A DNA stretch of 64,000 bases, taken from assembly GCA_964036665.1 (NCBI GenBank), contig OZ038533.1, positions 20,084,575-20,148,574 on the forward strand, given 5' to 3'. The DNA comes from Gordius sp. MW1. Lineage: Eukaryota > Nematomorpha > Gordioida > Gordea > Gordiidae. Shown here piece by piece: positions 43,805 to 55,662 of the stretch (the stretch's first letter is position 1; each line of letters starts with the position of its first letter). A program made the position numbers and the translations under genes. The notes beneath the pieces were generated by a model. It made no database searches. It was not told where the DNA came from and worked only from the letters and a program-made list of their open reading frames with translations.

Positions 43805-44330
43805 CTACTCTCATAGTATAATAGAAAATGTATCCTGTCCACAATTTTGTTGAATAGAGGTGATTATTGCAGATGCTTGGTGTAATCCAATTTCTACTCC
43901 AAACGCGTCGACCTTTAAGGGAAGAAGTTCATAAATTTTTTTGACGTCGTTTAAGACCATAAATAGTTTCTTTTTCTCATCAATCCTTTGTCTTAGTGCA
44001 GATTGGGTCTATTTCAGATATGCCGTTCACAAATCTAAACTGGTCACCTAATATGTACGCTCCCTCTTAAGTTCATATAATTGCCACACTCCTGAGGCTC
44101 CTCTTTGCCCTTAAATAGTATAAAAGTATTTGTTCTCAACTGACCCTAAATCGCTCTTCTACCAATATGTTTTAAAAAAAGTTTGTCAGTCGTAACTCCT
44201 TCCTCTCGGCATTCTACCCATGTTTACATCGCTACTCCTTCTGATCGTTACCTATACCTTTCATCATCATTCTCCCAACGAGGGTCAACATATTTATATT
44301 TAGCTCCATATCTGAATAAAGATCTTTGTT
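43805..44330 (-). pseudogene. RTE-type LINE reverse transcriptase remnant
   Basis: Minus-strand frames give, in order, FKGKEEPQECGNYMNLRG (the conserved KG...C.NYRGI region), a KKKLFMVLNDVKKIYELLP segment (the palm A-box region with Asp to Asn-type decay) and FGVEIGLHQASAI (GvHQGs). Multiple stops and frame changes. It is distinct from the RLE-type LINEs elsewhere in the window. Confidence 0.6.
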
Positions 44331-44454
44331 AATGCAACAGGATAAGTGATTTGTACAAAATGGAGATAGCACCGAGTATAAGATATTAAAAAGTTCATTG
44401 TTCATTCAGGCCCAACACTGATTTCAATTTCCACATTAAATTTGATCAAAAAAA

Positions 44455-44660
44455 GGAATGAATATGTCGGGTGGCGCAACAGAAGTCAATGCCCGATCCA
44501 AAATGGATGGCTCAGATGGCGATGTATCCGGTGCAATGTGCGACAAGAAAATGTCATTATGGTTGAAAGAGACATGGGAAGAGGACAACCTCGTGTCACT
44601 TGAAAAGGGCAAAGTTATAAAAACTGTGAGGATTAATCAAGACCTGGCCCTCACCTAATC
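44455..44660 (+). pseudogene. RTE-type LINE C-terminal fragment, opposite strand
   Basis: The plus-strand frame holds SGAMCDKKMSLWLK and KGKVIKTVR, matching the conserved CDKK..LKGK.Y.T.VRP region of RTE LINEs, with a small insert between the two halves. It points opposite to the RT remnant at 43805-44330, so the locus is rearranged or two insertions are involved. A possible continuation lies at 45340-45440 (GKYRGQRPRL, as in RTE tails). Confidence 0.5.
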
Positions 44661-44889
44661 AGGATAGAAGAAACTCATTAAAACAAACCCCACAACTGTG
44701 GGCCCAAATACTAGGTGCGTTGTTTAGTTATTGAACTGGAGGCTCTCGCAAAGATATATGGATTACAACGATGCCGCGAATATTTAATGGGGAAGAATGA
44801 GTGTGTGATTCAGCAATACTAATTCATTCAGAACTTAAAGGTGGTTGAGAGACAATATTAATTAACTTGTAACGGTATGAGTTTATTGA

Positions 44890-45085
44890 ATGGGGGAAAG
44901 GGGGGGGGGGTGTTTTGCCCCCCCCCCTTATTTTTTATTCTCTTTCTCACCAGAGGGGAGAGGGGGGGGGGGTGTTTTGCCCCCCCCCCCTTATTTTTTA
45001 TCCTCTTTCTTACCAGAGGGGGGGGGTGGTGTTTTGCCCCCCCCCCTTATTTTTTACCCTCTTCCTTACAAGAGGGGGGGGGGGG
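44890..45085. repeat. Three 60-bp tandem repeats with G-run/C-run hairpins
   Basis: Each unit has a run of 9-12 G, TGTTTTG, a run of 9-10 C, then TTATTTTTTATYCTCTTTCTYACCAGAGG. The G and C runs pair around TGTTTTG. Overlapping frames rich in Gly, Pro and Phe are by-products. Confidence 0.85.
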
Positions 45086-46689
45086 TAGATAGAACGGCAG
45101 TCAATAGAAAAACTGAGTGATGGAAAAAATTTACATTTGTGTTAAAATAGTAAAGCTCTTAGTTATATGTCTAAGAAGAAGTTTTAGAAAATAGACTAGG
45201 TGAAAATGGAAACCAAATAGATTAAAGCACTTTTACATTAAAAGAACTTTTCTTCTAGCGGATGGCGGAATGAATAAAAAACAGATGTCGGATGTCTTAA
45301 ATAAAAAGATTGAATAGTTGTTGTGTGACATGACCAAAAGGTAAATATAGAGGTCAACGGCCAAGATTACATTATAGCTGGGATGTAAGCAATAAAGAAG
45401 ATAAGAAGCGATCTTGTCACCGAATAAGATGAGAGTACCAAGCTGGATGTTGAAGCATGCAAGAAAGAACACGAAAGAATTTATTCACTGAGAATTTACC
45501 TTTGACGAGCTGGTGCCTACTAGTAAATTGTGGGAAACGAAAAAGTGGAAAACCCTAACCCAACTTAGATAATATTACACAATAAACCTTATAAAAACAT
45601 TTAAGATATATAAAGACATGTGATTATAGAGACAAATAAAAAGATTGTTAGCGGAAGAACACCAGAGTTGACAAACAGTCTTATGACTATAATTCTTTTT
45701 TGAAACAATCTAAAATATAATTTTAAATTTTAACGTAATGGTAAAAATAGTATTCACGGTTAACTTTAAATCAAATCCACATTAATCCGGACTTAAACCC
45801 TTTATTTGAATAAAATCGATCTGGAAGTTTTTATTAGAATAAAACAAACAATATTTTATTCATTTTAAAATTATTTACGCGTAATTTTGATCAATAAAGT
45901 AACTTAACCTCACGTGTCACTTTAGATGAAAATTCATTCGTTAATTTATGCATCGCATAAGATGACCTAAATTTATTAAATTCACTTTATGTGAAATTGA
46001 GTTAATTTCTTAACTCAATGTTTGAAGGTTTTCTGTCGGCTAAATTCCATTTTAATATAAAGTCGTAAAGATTTTAATTTGATGAACATATGTTGAGGAT
46101 GTATTTCATTTCGCCAAGATAAATATTTAGGTTTAAATAATGCTATTAAACCCCAAAATTTTGTAGTCAGACAATGGACTATTTTTTTAAAATATCTATT
46201 TATACTAAAATAAGAATGAAACTGAGTCATTACCAAATATGCACATCTTTTACTTAATTATGTTTATTTTATAAAAGAGCAACTAAAAATGAAAGCTGGT
46301 TCATTTGCATAAGAGGTCACTAGGCTAAAATTATCATGGTTACGCTGTGCCTTTAACCTTAGCAGTTAATGAATAAATGTTATTAAATCATGCGCAACAA
46401 TTTTTTGATTATCATCATATTCATATCAATATTAAAAGGTATAATTATTTAACTATTAAACTCATTGTAAAAGTTGCTAACTTATACTCATTAAAGCTTA
46501 TAATTTAGATATCAAAAAGAGTCAAATACATATTTTGTAGCTTATGCCAATTAGTTTTCTTAACCACTGAATGAAATTTTGCATATTGGATTTTAATTAA
46601 CACAGTTCCCTGAGTAAAATGACATAAGTTATTAAGGTCTTAAGCTATTTATTGCAGTGTTTTGAAAAAAAGGACAAAAACATTTTATT
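45086..46689. other. Unassigned AT-rich sequence
   Basis: Apart from a possible RTE tail near 45340-45440, no gene or element is recognised. Confidence 0.35.
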
Positions 46690-46762
46690 AACCACTAGAC
46701 CAATGCTGAAAGGACTGACCACCAGCCTAGGTGACAAGCAGTCATAGAAAGAAGAAGAAGAA
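46690..46762 (+). mobile_element. SINE-like tail copy
   Basis: AAAGGACTGACCACCAGCCT followed by GGTGAC and a GAAGAAGAAGAAGATGG tail. The complement occurs at 50405-50475, with weaker matches at 34321-34360 and 49884-49915. Likely a short retroelement; no Pol III head is clear in this copy. Confidence 0.5.
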
Positions 46763-46773
46763 GATGGTATATA

Positions 46774-46944
46774 TTATTGTTGTAAAAACGGCTGGGTTTT
46801 GTACAAACCAAAGATTTTTTGGCCTATTTTTCTTAGTCGCCTAAATAGATTAAAGGTTTATTGGTCAAAAATTTGGTCTGTTTATGTTATGTCGACTAAA
46901 AGCAAAGGTCGGCCAAACAAAACCCAGCCGTTTTTACAACACCA
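46774..46944. mobile_element. GTTGTAAAAACGGC-family short element, left of the lectin gene
   Basis: TTGTAAAAACGGCTGGGTT at the left and CCCAGCCGTTTTTACAAC at the right: near-perfect inverted ends, about 170 bp. Confidence 0.85.
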
Positions 46945-47445
46945 GTATATATCTGCAACTATTACAAATTTAACAACTCGCGAACTACGTAATCTATCCC
47001 TCTTTTAAACGAGACTTGCAAGGAAAGGATAAAGGCTTGCTATTAAAAGGGAAAGGTTTTATTGACTGTAACGAAAAACGATTTGAGTGTGTGAGGCAAT
47101 CATTTCGATTACAGGGGCTATTATATTACATATAAAATTAGAAGATCGGCCGTTTAGTTTTCAATGTTGCTTTCCAATCTATGGGAAAATCCATTAGATA
47201 AAGCGACCTTAAACGTCTCATTACATTTGAAAGAGTACTTTTTTATCAGGCGAAAGATCACAATGAAAATAAATCCAACACGATTTCCAAACACGGATCA
47301 ATGCCATCCGTTTAGTTATAGCGCGTTTTTTAGTCGTGAATATAATTTTTTTGTTACACATTATTTAAATATAAAGAATCAATCAATTTAAAAAAATGGG
47401 TAATTTTCTTAAAAAAACATTATTTGAAAGTTGTGTCTTTTTTAG

Positions 47446-47922
47446 TTAAAGGTCAGAGTTGTCCAAGCGATTGGCAAAAAGGAGGATTGTCCTGCTACCG
47501 CGCATTTCTATCATTAAACGATTCTGTCACTTGGACAGAGGCTAGTAAGAAATGTCAAGACTATGGCGCTAAATTGTTATCAGTGTATGATAAGGACGTG
47601 GATGATTTGATTACCGATTTTCTATCATACGCGCAAACAGGTACATTAAAATGATTTAAGATCATTTAATTTTTTCACTAAATTAAACGTTTGTATAGGA
47701 AGTATGGATTTGATTTGGACATCTGGAATTCATACAAATTCTAAATGGGTCTGGTCGGGATTAGGTGACATAGCGATTAAATATAAGCGATGGGCTAATG
47801 GTTACCCACAAGGAGTTAGTAAAGGAAAGATATGTCTTGCTCTATACAGAATCAATAAATTAGCATGGCGAAATGATAATTGCTACAATGATAAAAATTA
47901 TATTTGTCAAAAGGATATATAA
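47446..47922 (+). CDS. C-type lectin domain protein, two visible exons (5' end missing)
   Basis: Secreted or membrane C-type lectin-like domain; in invertebrates often used in immunity or recognition. Exon a 47446-47640 (acceptor TTTTTTAG at 47445), 58-bp GT-AG intron 47641-47698, exon b 47699-47922, stop TAA. The intron is phase 1 and restores AQTGSMDLIWTSG. The domain starts at CPSDWQKGGLSCYRA, has the helix region WTEASKKCQDYGAKLLSV, the core IWTSG and ends LAWRNDNCYNDKNYICQK, so the WND-type motif and all canonical cysteines are present. The EPN/QPD calcium-site motif expected between them is not seen (ANGYPQGVSKGKICL), so sugar binding by the usual calcium mechanism is doubtful. The acceptor at 47445 implies an upstream exon with a signal peptide, which I could not identify (a 75-codon frame at 47164-47391 has no signal-like start). 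Confidence 0.85.
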
Positions 47923-48080
47923 AAACCTTATAAATGTATTGTTACATAATCCAATCGTTTGTTCAAGGGATCTAAATTGAAAGTAATAATAAATCTTTCT
48001 AGTTTGTTGGTATAATGTTTAAAGTTAATAATGCCTGAACAAATTAGAAATACTTTTATTTTAAATATGTTTGTTTTTAC

Positions 48081-48261
48081 TAGTGCTGTAAAAACGGCTG
48101 GGTTTTGTTTGATCGACCTATGATTCAACTAGGACAAACAGTCGATCTGGTCTATTTTTCAAATCTCGACTAAGCTTAGAAGTCGACTAAGAAAAAGAGA
48201 CCAAAAATCATTTGATCTTAACAAAGGTCGACCTAACAAAACCCAGCCGATTGTACATCAC
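48081..48261. mobile_element. GTTGTAAAAACGGC-family short element, right of the lectin gene
   Basis: CTGTAAAAACGGCTGGGTTT at the left, AACCCAGCCGATTGTAC at the right, with several GGTCGAC motifs inside. It begins 158 bp after the lectin stop codon. Confidence 0.8.
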
Positions 48262-49864
48262 AGTTTCTACTTCAACTGAAAGGGCAAGTAGACAAAGTGA
48301 TGAAAACTAAGAAGGTAAATAAGGACATGGCGCTTACCCCAACAAAATGGAAGAACCTTATCAATTTATTCATTAATGTATGTGTAGTCTTATTAAACTT
48401 AAATATGCAAAAGTAAGGAAATAAATAATTTTAAATAAATTGTCACAATCCAAATGTAAATCGCAATTTAAGTAACTTTAAAATATTATAAAAAAAAGTA
48501 ATACTAAATGTAAGAATTGTTAATTTATGCCGATAAATAGCTAATTTAGTAAACATTGCATTTTTTGACTTATATCTAGTTGTGTACGGGAAATATTCAT
48601 TGCCTAATTAAGCAAAATTTTTTAATAGAAGTTGAATACTACTTAATTTTTTGTACCTCCGTTTCACTTTTTTTAAATTAAGCATGATAAAAAAATGGTC
48701 TTTTCCTATTAAGTATATTAAATTTATTTGATCATTGTCTAAATCATATTTATCTTAATTATATTTGTTACAAAATTTACACAAATCTTAATAAGATGCA
48801 AGTTTTTTATTAATTGCTATGTATCTATTTAAAAAAATGCAAAAAACAAATTCTCACTAATGATACTAATAAAAAAATATTGTACCAATCCGCCCCTAAT
48901 AGTTTTGTAAAATTTCCGGACCTAAATTTATGAAGAATACTCTGCTCCCCATATTAATTAAAATCAAATAATAAAGGTTAAAATATAATATAAATAACTA
49001 ATTTTTAATATGGTTGTTTTTATTTTCTAAAGTATAATGTTCCTACTTTAATTGTCGGATATATGCTAATAATAATTATTATTTAAGAACAAGCGTCTCA
49101 TTTATATATAAAAAAATAAGTCGTTTTAAACTCCTGCAGGTTTTGTGTTTAATTTAATTATTGCTAAACATTTCTTACCCTACCCCTCCCCCTTCTCCTC
49201 TAACGCGTTACCTTATGTATTTATCTGCTTTTTTTTTTTTTTTTTTTTTAAAGTTTATTTGTTAAAAATCCGCTGACAGTAATATAATATAAATACATGA
49301 AATCAAATGCATGACAAATTAATCCACTGCTTCTTTACGAAAAAGATAAGAAACTAGGCTCGAAGCTTAGAAAAAAAGCAGACGGGGTCCGACTTATATA
49401 TATACACCATTTCGTATAATACAATTTTTTGGCTTACTTCATTTTACCAGCTATCTTACTCTCCACCCCGTAGTGTCGATGTCGAAAAACAATTGGACTC
49501 CAATCATGGTGAGAAGCTAGCTACTGTTTAATTAATTTCAGTGAAACGCTTCCATTTTTAGCTAAATCCATTAGTGAGAAAGCATTAAGAAGATGGCATC
49601 TTACTGTTTTTTAAGAAACGATGACATAGACTTCCAAAAGCTCATTAAACCTTATACCTTAAGTGGTATTAAATATTGATTCTTCTAAGCATATACTCTA
49701 TGTTACTGGATTTAATGTAATAAATCATTTTTAAATGACTGTTAAGGTGTTTTTCAACTTGAGTTAAATTGTTAGTCATTGAAAGGTGTCCTCATCCCCC
49801 TGTTAACACATTGAAAATACCGGTAAGTAAATTAAAGTTAAGTATGATTGCTTCCCAATCCATC
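48262..49864. other. Unassigned AT-rich sequence
   Basis: No exon, repeat family or terminal-repeat element recognised; contains a T run at 49230-49249. Confidence 0.35.
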
Positions 49865-50050
49865 ATTAATTACAAATTCCAATAGCTGTTTGTCACACTA
49901 GTCATCTTCTTATATATTTGGATGAGGGGTAACGCTCGGCTATCCAGGCCTAACGGCCGTGTTAACGTTAAGAGAGCCAAAAGCGGGATTTGAACCCACG
50001 AGCTCTTGTTTCAAGACAAAGACTATACCAACTAAGCGCCCACGCCCCTC
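49865..50050 (-). mobile_element. tRNA-related SINE or tRNA pseudogene
   Basis: On the minus strand from about 50048: GGGCGCTTAGTTGGTATAGTC (D-arm/box A-like), an imperfect anticodon arm around TTTGTCTTGAAACAAG, and GTGGGTTCAAATCCCGC (a perfect 5-bp T-stem with 7-nt loop, box B). The acceptor ends do not pair, so this is not a working tRNA. Downstream it reads GGATAGCCGAGCGTTACC, resembling a second box A of Ser/Leu tRNA type, then GTGTGACAAACAGCTATTGG, shared with 34.3 kb. Confidence 0.55.
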
Positions 50051-50404
50051 ATTCTCTGTCACAAATAGAACAAGTACGATTTGCAATCGAATCTTAATGG
50101 AAGATTTGTGTTTCCAGCCTATTGTGCCATCCAATTTTTGTCAGAATGTAGGGTTTGTTTATTCATGCTAAAATAATTTAAATAAATCTAATCTTCACGT
50201 TATAACAGCCTGGTTTTAATTGTAGACTCCATACAATTTGTAATATACATTTATTGTAGTTTAATCGTTAAAGCGTCCCTTAGGGTCTATGTTTTTTTAA
50301 AAGGTTCGAGGCCATAAAGACAAAATCTCGTTATATTATAAAATAAGGAGTTAAATAATAATTAACGTGGCTTTCTGATAGAGACTTTATTAACTAATTC
50401 ACGG

Positions 50405-50475
50405 CGGGTGATTCTTCCATCTCATCTTCTTCTCTATGGTATCACCCAGGCTGGTGGTCAGTCCTTTTAACCCCA
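50405..50475 (-). mobile_element. SINE-like tail copy, inverted
   Basis: Complement of 46690-46762: minus strand AAAGGACTGACCACCAGCCT then GGGTGATACCA and GAAGAAGATGAGATGG. Confidence 0.5.
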
Positions 50476-52127
50476 TTTTACCCCTTTAATACCCTCTCTC
50501 ATGTTTTTAAAATCTAATTTAATTTTTAGATAAATTGTGAAGTGCGTATAATACTAAAATAATAGATTTCCTCCAGTGCCTGGTGTGCACAGTTTATAGA
50601 GAAAGGGTAATAAAGAGTAGTTTCTATTTTGATTGAATGAACAGTATGAACCGTGGGGACTTCTTCCAATAACTAAGCAGGCCTATAACAACTAATCTAA
50701 ATTAATAGCAATTTTCAGTATTATTTGTAAACAATGTAGCTTTATGATTAAATCTTAAGATTATGATCACAGACAGGCTAGGCAAATTTAAAATTTTTCG
50801 TGTAATATGGTGACCCTTTCTCACTTTTTTACAACTATTAATTTTGGTGTTAGGTCACACTTTAACCAAAATTTAAAACGTCTAGATTTTCAGATAGATA
50901 CAGACTTTTTTTAACTTAGCCAACACAGTTTTATAGCCTTAAAATATAATTTAAGACTATATGCTTACCTATATAAACTATATATTCAGTAAGGTTATAA
51001 GAATGTTAGTTTTAATGGTCTGTTCGGATTGATATAAACCATTTATAAAAACTTTCTTAAATAAACTTTGTTTTAATATTTCAAATCTTCTGTATAAAAA
51101 AACTTTTAGTAGATTAATGAAAAGTGTGTAAAAAGTTATTCCATTGATCAGTTTGTTATTAATATATAAGCAAAACTGAAAGTCAAATATCCCAAATCAT
51201 ACAATTATATATGATATTTTTTTTATTGATTTTAAATTAATTTTTATTAACTTTGGTTGGTAAATCAAATAATATTTATGGGTTTTAACCTATAACAATT
51301 GAATAATTAAGCATTTTAATTATAAATCTTCAAAGTTCTAATCATCATTTTACATAAATATTTTGATCTAATACTCATCAGAGTGAGGTTAAATTAATTT
51401 AATTGGATATATTCTTATTGGAACCTAGAGAAAAAAGAATATGGTTGTGTTGAGCGAGAGAGAATAAGAAAGAGTGGAAAGGAGTCATAATTAAAATGTG
51501 TTGAACTTAAGTAATGAAAAATTTATAAACGTGGCCCTAAATCAAACAATTTTGACCTAGGAATCCATTATAAAAGTTAATATAATTTGGTGTCTAATCA
51601 ATTATCAATTTTTACCTTTATTACAATGCTAAAGTAATGTCGATTATTTATATTAAGATGGCGCTTTGTTCATTAGAGCTCTAAGTTATTTTTATTAATT
51701 AGACGATAAGATAACCTACATAAAACAATTTCTCTAAAATTTATGTCATGCCTAAACTTTAAAATTTTTAAATTCATTAACATCTAACGGTATATTGATA
51801 TGCCAGTGTAGCTTTTCAAAAGCCCTGATCGAAAATTACTCAATTAATCTAGCATCAGGCTCAATACGGGCCTGATGGTCCAGTCCGACTCGTCAACCTG
51901 GCCCGGAACAAACCCTAACGAAGAAACCGTTTAAAGCTATTTTTTAAATTAATACCAAGCTCTTTAAAAATAATATTAAGCTTTAATAGTGTAGAAAGCA
52001 GGGCTTAATAAGCTCAAGCCACTCCTCCCTATCGATGATCTTTTAAGTTGTAAAGTATCATTCATTTTTTTAATTATACATACAAGTGTATATGTATAAA
52101 CTGGCTATGAAAGCACAAATATTGCTA
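50476..52127. other. Unassigned AT-rich sequence
   Basis: Only a weak GC-rich hAT-like patch at 51850-51915 (CAGGCTCAATACGGGCC ... CCTGGCCCGGAACA). No gene is supported. Confidence 0.35.
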
Positions 52128-52534
52128 TCTTATATATAAAAATGAAACTATGTATGTTTGTTTGTATGCTTGTGTGTATGTTTGTGTTTATGTTTGTGTG
52201 TATGCCGCCCCAATTTTGGAAAACTACCAGACCAATTTGGCTCAAAATTTCACACTTTATTTCTGACACTCCGGAGCATGTTTTAAGATTTGTTCGAGCC
52301 AAATTGGTCCAGTAGTTTTCGAGATATTTTATTTATACGTTTTGACGTTTAAGATAAAATGTCAATGCTATTCACTGCTTGCTAAGGCTTATTCCTGACA
52401 CTCCGGAGCATGTTTTAAGGTTTGTTCGAGCCAAATCTGTCCAGTAGTTTTCGAGATATTTTGTTTTAGACGTTTTGACGTTTAAAAAAATGATAAAATG
52501 TCAATCAAACGCTATTCACTGCTCGCTAAGGGTA

Positions 52535-53680
52535 ACTTACACCATCCCTCCTGCCCTGCCCTTTCCTTTATTTAGGCGGCAACAGTTTGCAAATAAAATA
52601 CATGATGACATGCTAAATGCACTCCTTTTTTTATAAACATGTGTGCAAAAAAATATTTAAAAATATTTTAAAAAGATTTCTAACATCAGTTTATTATAAG
52701 TTCAAACTTCATTTTCAATCTACAAATCATCGGATACACTTTTAACAAAGTGCCAATAAATGATGATATATCTCAGTTCTTCGGACATTATTAAGTTCAG
52801 AATTAAAAGTTTTATTCAGAAACAAATATTATAATTATGATATTGTTTCCTAATTTAAAAAAAATTGTTTGAAGGGCCGGGGGGACAAAGAATTTTCCCT
52901 TGGGGGGGGGGGGGGGGGGGGAAGGGGGGGGGGGGGTTGGGCCAGACTATGATTTCAAAAAATACCATTTTGTAGGTCTCTAGCGATAGCTTTAAAAAAT
53001 GTATCCAAAATTTAATGATTAATTTTTGATTATAGGTAATTTTGACTTAAAAAATTTGCTTGGGGAGGGGGCAAAGGTGCAAAATTTTGCACCATACCAC
53101 ACCTTATCTTCAAAATATCAATTATTTGTTATTTTTCGTTAAATAAACTATATGCGTATCCGTATCCGCCTTTTGTTTATATTTTATCATAAAGGCAGGC
53201 GCGATATTTTTATTTGATTAACGAGCATGAAAATTTATAACTGATCCACTATTTTGCAACACTCTTTTAAAACCTTTTTATAAATTGAGGCCCCCTTTGC
53301 CCATCCCTTTAAAAAATATTTATAATTAAAGTTTATTTTTCACGTCAATTATTATTATAATAGGACGGTGGTGTCCCCTCCTGCGTGGCTAAATAAATTG
53401 AAAATTTGTCATTAGGCCTCATGTATCATAATTTAACATTTAACTTCCTCTCTCTAACTTATTAATTGGCAGCATTAAGTTATACAAAGAAGGAGGATAA
53501 CGCGGTTAAGAATTTATTTTTATTTTAAAAAGATTTCTAACATGAGTTTTTTATATGTTCAAACTTCATTTTCAAATTAAAAATCATCGGAATATTTTTT
53601 TGTTTAAAGAAGTTTTAAGGCTAATATATATTTTTTTACCAGGTGGCAATTTGGATTGAAACAAAATTTCGTTTTTATTG
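52535..53680. other. Helitron interior without coding sequence
   Basis: AT-rich, with interrupted G runs of up to about 20 bases at 52902-52937. No transposase homology was seen in this part. Confidence 0.4.
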
Positions 53681-53845
53681 GCGTAGCCAGCATTAAAATT
53701 AGAGGCTAGAGGGGGGCAATAATGATTTAGGGAGAAGATGATCATTTTTTAAAATCTTAGCCATAATTTTAATAAATTTCAACAGATTTTTGGATTTAAG
53801 GGGGAGCAGCCGCCCCTCCCTGCCCCCCCCCCGGCTACGCCCATG
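53681..53845. mobile_element. GGGCGTAGCCAGG-family element inside the Helitron
   Basis: GGCGTAGCCAGCATT at the left, GGCTACGCCCATG at the right, with the family body (CAATAATGATTTAGGGAG). Confidence 0.8.
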
Positions 53846-53885
53846 TTATTATGAATAATTATAGTTCACGATAATTCGGGCTCTC

Positions 53886-54041
53886 ATGGGATTAGCCAAG
53901 ATTGGAAATAGAGGAGGGCAATAATGATTTTAGGGAGGGGCAAAAGGATCATTTTTTGAAATTTTAGCCATAATTTTAATATATTTCAACAAATTTTTGG
54001 ACTTATAGATGAGCAACGGCCCCCCCCCCGGCTTCGAGAAT
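53886..54041. mobile_element. Second, diverged GGGCGTAGCC-family element inside the Helitron
   Basis: Left end CATGGGATTAGCCAAGATTGG, body GGGCAATAATGATTTTAGGGAGGGG, right end CGGCTTCGAGAATG. It lies 40 bp from the previous copy in the same orientation. Confidence 0.65.
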
Positions 54042-54401
54042 GTAAAAGCTACAAGTTTAAAAGTTTCTAGAATAAATATATTCTCTACACTTATTTGATT
54101 AGCGTTAAAATTAATAAGTTTTACAAAACCCAATTAATATAATTGACCAATATTTCTAATTAGCAAATATGAAAAACGGCTGTAATAATCTTCGGAGCAG
54201 TGGTAAAAGTAATACTAATCAACTTAATGCTAACATTCGAGCGTTGGAAGCTTTATCAAAGGTATTTTTATTGACTTATAGATGCATTCAGGGAGAGGCA
54301 GCACTATCCTCTCCGAAATTTAGATAAAATTAATTTGTACTATCGCGTCTAAACCTAACAACAATAACGTATAAAACTAATTAAATATTAGATTAACCTC
54401 T

Positions 54402-55440
54402 TTGGCCTGGACAAATTTTTTTATCCCCGCCCCAAGCCCGTTAAACCCTTATAAGAGTCTGCCCGGCCATATATTTAAGTTGCCCGAACTGCCTGTGCGC
54501 GACGATCGCAAGAGAAACTTAACTACAATAGCAACTGAGACATCGGAAGAGCGAAGCGACAGACTAGCCACCACACGCTCACATCCTAATTTGGCTGAAG
54601 GACACAATTTTTCCTACTCATATTGATAATATTATATCGGCTGAACTGCCCGATCCGCAAGAAGATCCGCTACTATTTGAAATCATCAGTCGTCATATGA
54701 TTTATGGACCCTGCGAAGCAATGAATAGAGATTCACCATGTATCAAAGACGGAAAATGCACCAAAAAATACCCAAGAGAAATGAGCCAAGAAACTAAAAC
54801 TGGTGGCGACGGCTACCCGCTGTATAGACGGCGTAATCCAAACGATGGCGGTCATAGAGTCACCATCAAAGTGAAAACTGTTCCCGTAGAAATCAACATA
54901 GATATCGTTCCTTACTCCGTTGCTTTCAAAATGTTCAAGGTCCACATAAACGTGGAGTCTTGCAATTCAGTGAAATCTATCAAATACATCTGCAAATACG
55001 TCACCAAAGGCTGTGATATGACAGTTTTTGGACTTACTAATACGCAAGCCGATGAAATCACACAATTTCAAATGGGACGTTACATCAGCAGTAATGAAGC
55101 TGTCTGGCGCATTCTCGGGATCCACATTCACGAACGCTATCCACCTTTTGTACATCTCGCCATTCACTTGGAAAATGGCCAACGTGTCTACTTCACGGAA
55201 GAAAACGCTGTGCAAAGAGCGGCGCAACCACCGAATACAACACTGACAGCTTTTTTCTGTTGTGCCAAACGGATGTTTTCGCAAAAACTTTGCTCTACCA
55301 GGAAATCCCAAAATATTACACTTGGAGCTCATCAAAAAAAGTGTTTCAAAGAAGAAAACACGCCTTCCCATCCCTGATGACCCGAAAAATGGATCACACA
55401 TCGCCCCCATACGTGTGACATTTGTATCTTTTTATATAAT
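54402..55440 (+). pseudogene. Helitron Rep/helicase protein remnant
   Basis: Parts of a Helitron protein in order. 54402-54615 gives the Ser/Arg-rich N-terminal piece (ETSEERSDRLATTR). From about 54612, PTHIDNIISAELPDPQED leads into 54697-55257: YGPCEAMNRDSPCIKDGKC, VHINVESCNSVKSIKYICKY, RYISSNEAVWRILG, HERYPPFVHLAIHLENGQRV. After a frame change near 55258 the next frame reads FAKTLLYQEIPKYYTW. The HUH replication-initiator domain that should lie between the first two pieces is deleted, and the Pif1-type helicase after them is missing, so the element cannot move on its own. Confidence 0.85.
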
Positions 55441-55662
55441 ACGTTCTTATAATGTTCATTGTTATTACATAATTTATGCAAGGTCGTGTCCCCAAATATA
55501 CATGCTTCTATGGCCATGTGATAATAATGGCAGCTCATTAATTTTATTGCCAGTATTATTAGTTGAGTTTTTAAAAATTTTTTTGGTAGTTTTAAATTTT
55601 CTTATTTAAATTTTTTTTAAATATTTTTAATATGGCAAAACAACGTTTGCCGGGTCAGCTAG

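Larger units (their letters stand above)
52128..55662 (+). mobile_element. Helitron, 3.5 kb, internally deleted
   Basis: Starts TCTTATATATAAAAATGA directly after an A (52127) and ends GGGTCAGCTAG directly before a T (55663): the canonical A^TC...CTRR^T Helitron structure. The 5' side has an impure TATG/TTTG tract and two tandem blocks of 132 bp (from about 52263 and 52395) with CACTCCGGAGCATGTTTTAA and CAGTAGTTTTCGAGATATTT. Coding remnants lie at 54402-55440. Two short GCGTAGCC elements and long G runs (52902-52937) interrupt the middle. Confidence 0.85.

Noticed and set aside
44877-45120. Pro/Phe/Gly-rich repeat frames
   Set aside because: By-products of the G-run/C-run tandem units.
49960-50050. 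Functional tRNA gene
   Set aside because: The T-arm is perfect but the acceptor strands do not pair and the anticodon loop is irregular.
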